Source of the DNA: an uncultured Collinsella sp.
GTDB taxonomy: Bacteria; Actinomycetota; Coriobacteriia; Coriobacteriales; Coriobacteriaceae
NCBI GenBank assembly: GCA_902464565.1
Contig: CABQJV010000008.1
Coordinates: 12,299-76,298 of the forward strand
Direction of reading: 5' to 3'
DNA: 64,000 nucleotides
In this document: in pieces, positions 63,853-64,000 of the stretch
Numbering within the stretch: position 1 is the stretch's first letter
Layout of the letters: the number at the start of each line of letters is the position of its first letter
Program-made: the position numbers and the translations under genes
The notes under the pieces: generated by a model
Told to the model about the DNA's origin: nothing
Databases searched by the model: none
What the model saw: only the letters and a program-made list of their open reading frames with translations

Positions 63853-64000
63853 GTTACGCGGTTTTACCAAACCGCGTAACGGCTCGACGCTGCCCTCAGT
63901 TCCGCCGTTCTAACGAACGGCGGACCAGTCGACGCTGCGCGGGCGCCAGAGCGACAACTTGTCATTCAAAGAGGACGGCATGACCAGAAGGTCTATGCCG
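63853..64000. repeat. Dispersed hairpin element, copy 2 (after htpG), cut by the window end
   Basis: GTTACGCGGTTT (63853-63864) pairs with AAACCGCGTAAC (63869-63880), loop TACC, then GCTCGACGCTGC as in copy 1. An added hairpin CCGCCGTTC-TAAC-GAACGGCGG (63902-63923) is followed by a second TCGACGCTGC. After a presumed outer-stem left arm comes GACAACTTGTCATTCAA, then GGCAT-GACC-AGAA-GGTC-T-ATGCC (about 63977-63999). The right outer arm should lie past 64000. Confidence 0.75.

Overview
The window reads as an ordinary chromosomal segment of a high-GC, Gram-positive member of the Coriobacteriia, most likely Collinsella or a close relative (inference from codon use, protein resemblance and the Gram-positive style tad pilus locus; no 16S gene is present). 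Genes are dense, mostly on the + strand, and many starts follow clear AGGAG-type ribosome sites. No prophage, insertion sequence or CRISPR array is visible.

Layout. 0-5 kb is accessory: an AlbA_2/Schlafen-type ATP-binding regulator behind a striking GAGAGATA repeat hairpin, a hypothetical gene, an HNH nuclease, a small Cys-rich protein and a DUF5710-like protein, then tRNA-Val. 5-23 kb holds an EamA transporter, a DUF4012 envelope protein, glmM, an M32 carboxypeptidase, T-box-controlled pheS-pheT, a CbiMQO metal transporter behind a NikR-like operator, a phospholipase C-like protein, a PD-(D/E)XK-like protein and pyk. 23-27.6 kb holds a P2-type cation ATPase with an elaborate leader RNA, then rsgA. 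27.8-37.4 kb is a tad (Flp-type) pilus operon: CpaB, CpaE, CpaF, TadB, TadC (frameshifted), pilins, TadE/TadG-like proteins and DUF192. 37.6-48 kb carries tRNA-Phe, a GH5-like protein lacking its acid/base residue, rsmI, metG, rsmA, tatD, tRNA-Leu, a band-7 protein, rlmH, proC, a small membrane protein and serS. 48-52 kb is a tRNA-rich stretch (two identical tRNA-Arg, tRNA-Ser) with an 813-residue orphan protein. 52-64 kb holds a D,D-carboxypeptidase, two two-component systems flanking pstB, a Wzz/CpsD/CpsB polysaccharide control set, a GNAT acetyltransferase and htpG.

Most unusual feature. Three tRNA genes (Leu-CAG, Arg-ACG, Ser-GCT) are each followed by the same construction: tRNA, terminator, an inverted copy of that tRNA's own T-arm, a hairpin-rich core of about 95-100 nt, then a direct duplicate of the tRNA 3' end plus its terminator. 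The repeat period is 189, 190 and 191 bp. The core is shared between loci, with stems that change by compensatory substitution. A second tRNA-Arg carries only the start of the element. I know of no described class that fits.

Other structured RNA candidates are the ATPase leader (two nested-looking pseudoknots, one hiding the ribosome site) and a dispersed intergenic element after glmM and htpG, built around a conserved GACC-AGAA-GGTC hairpin tip with a changing lower stem. All structures were folded by eye and all functions were assigned from motifs, not searches.
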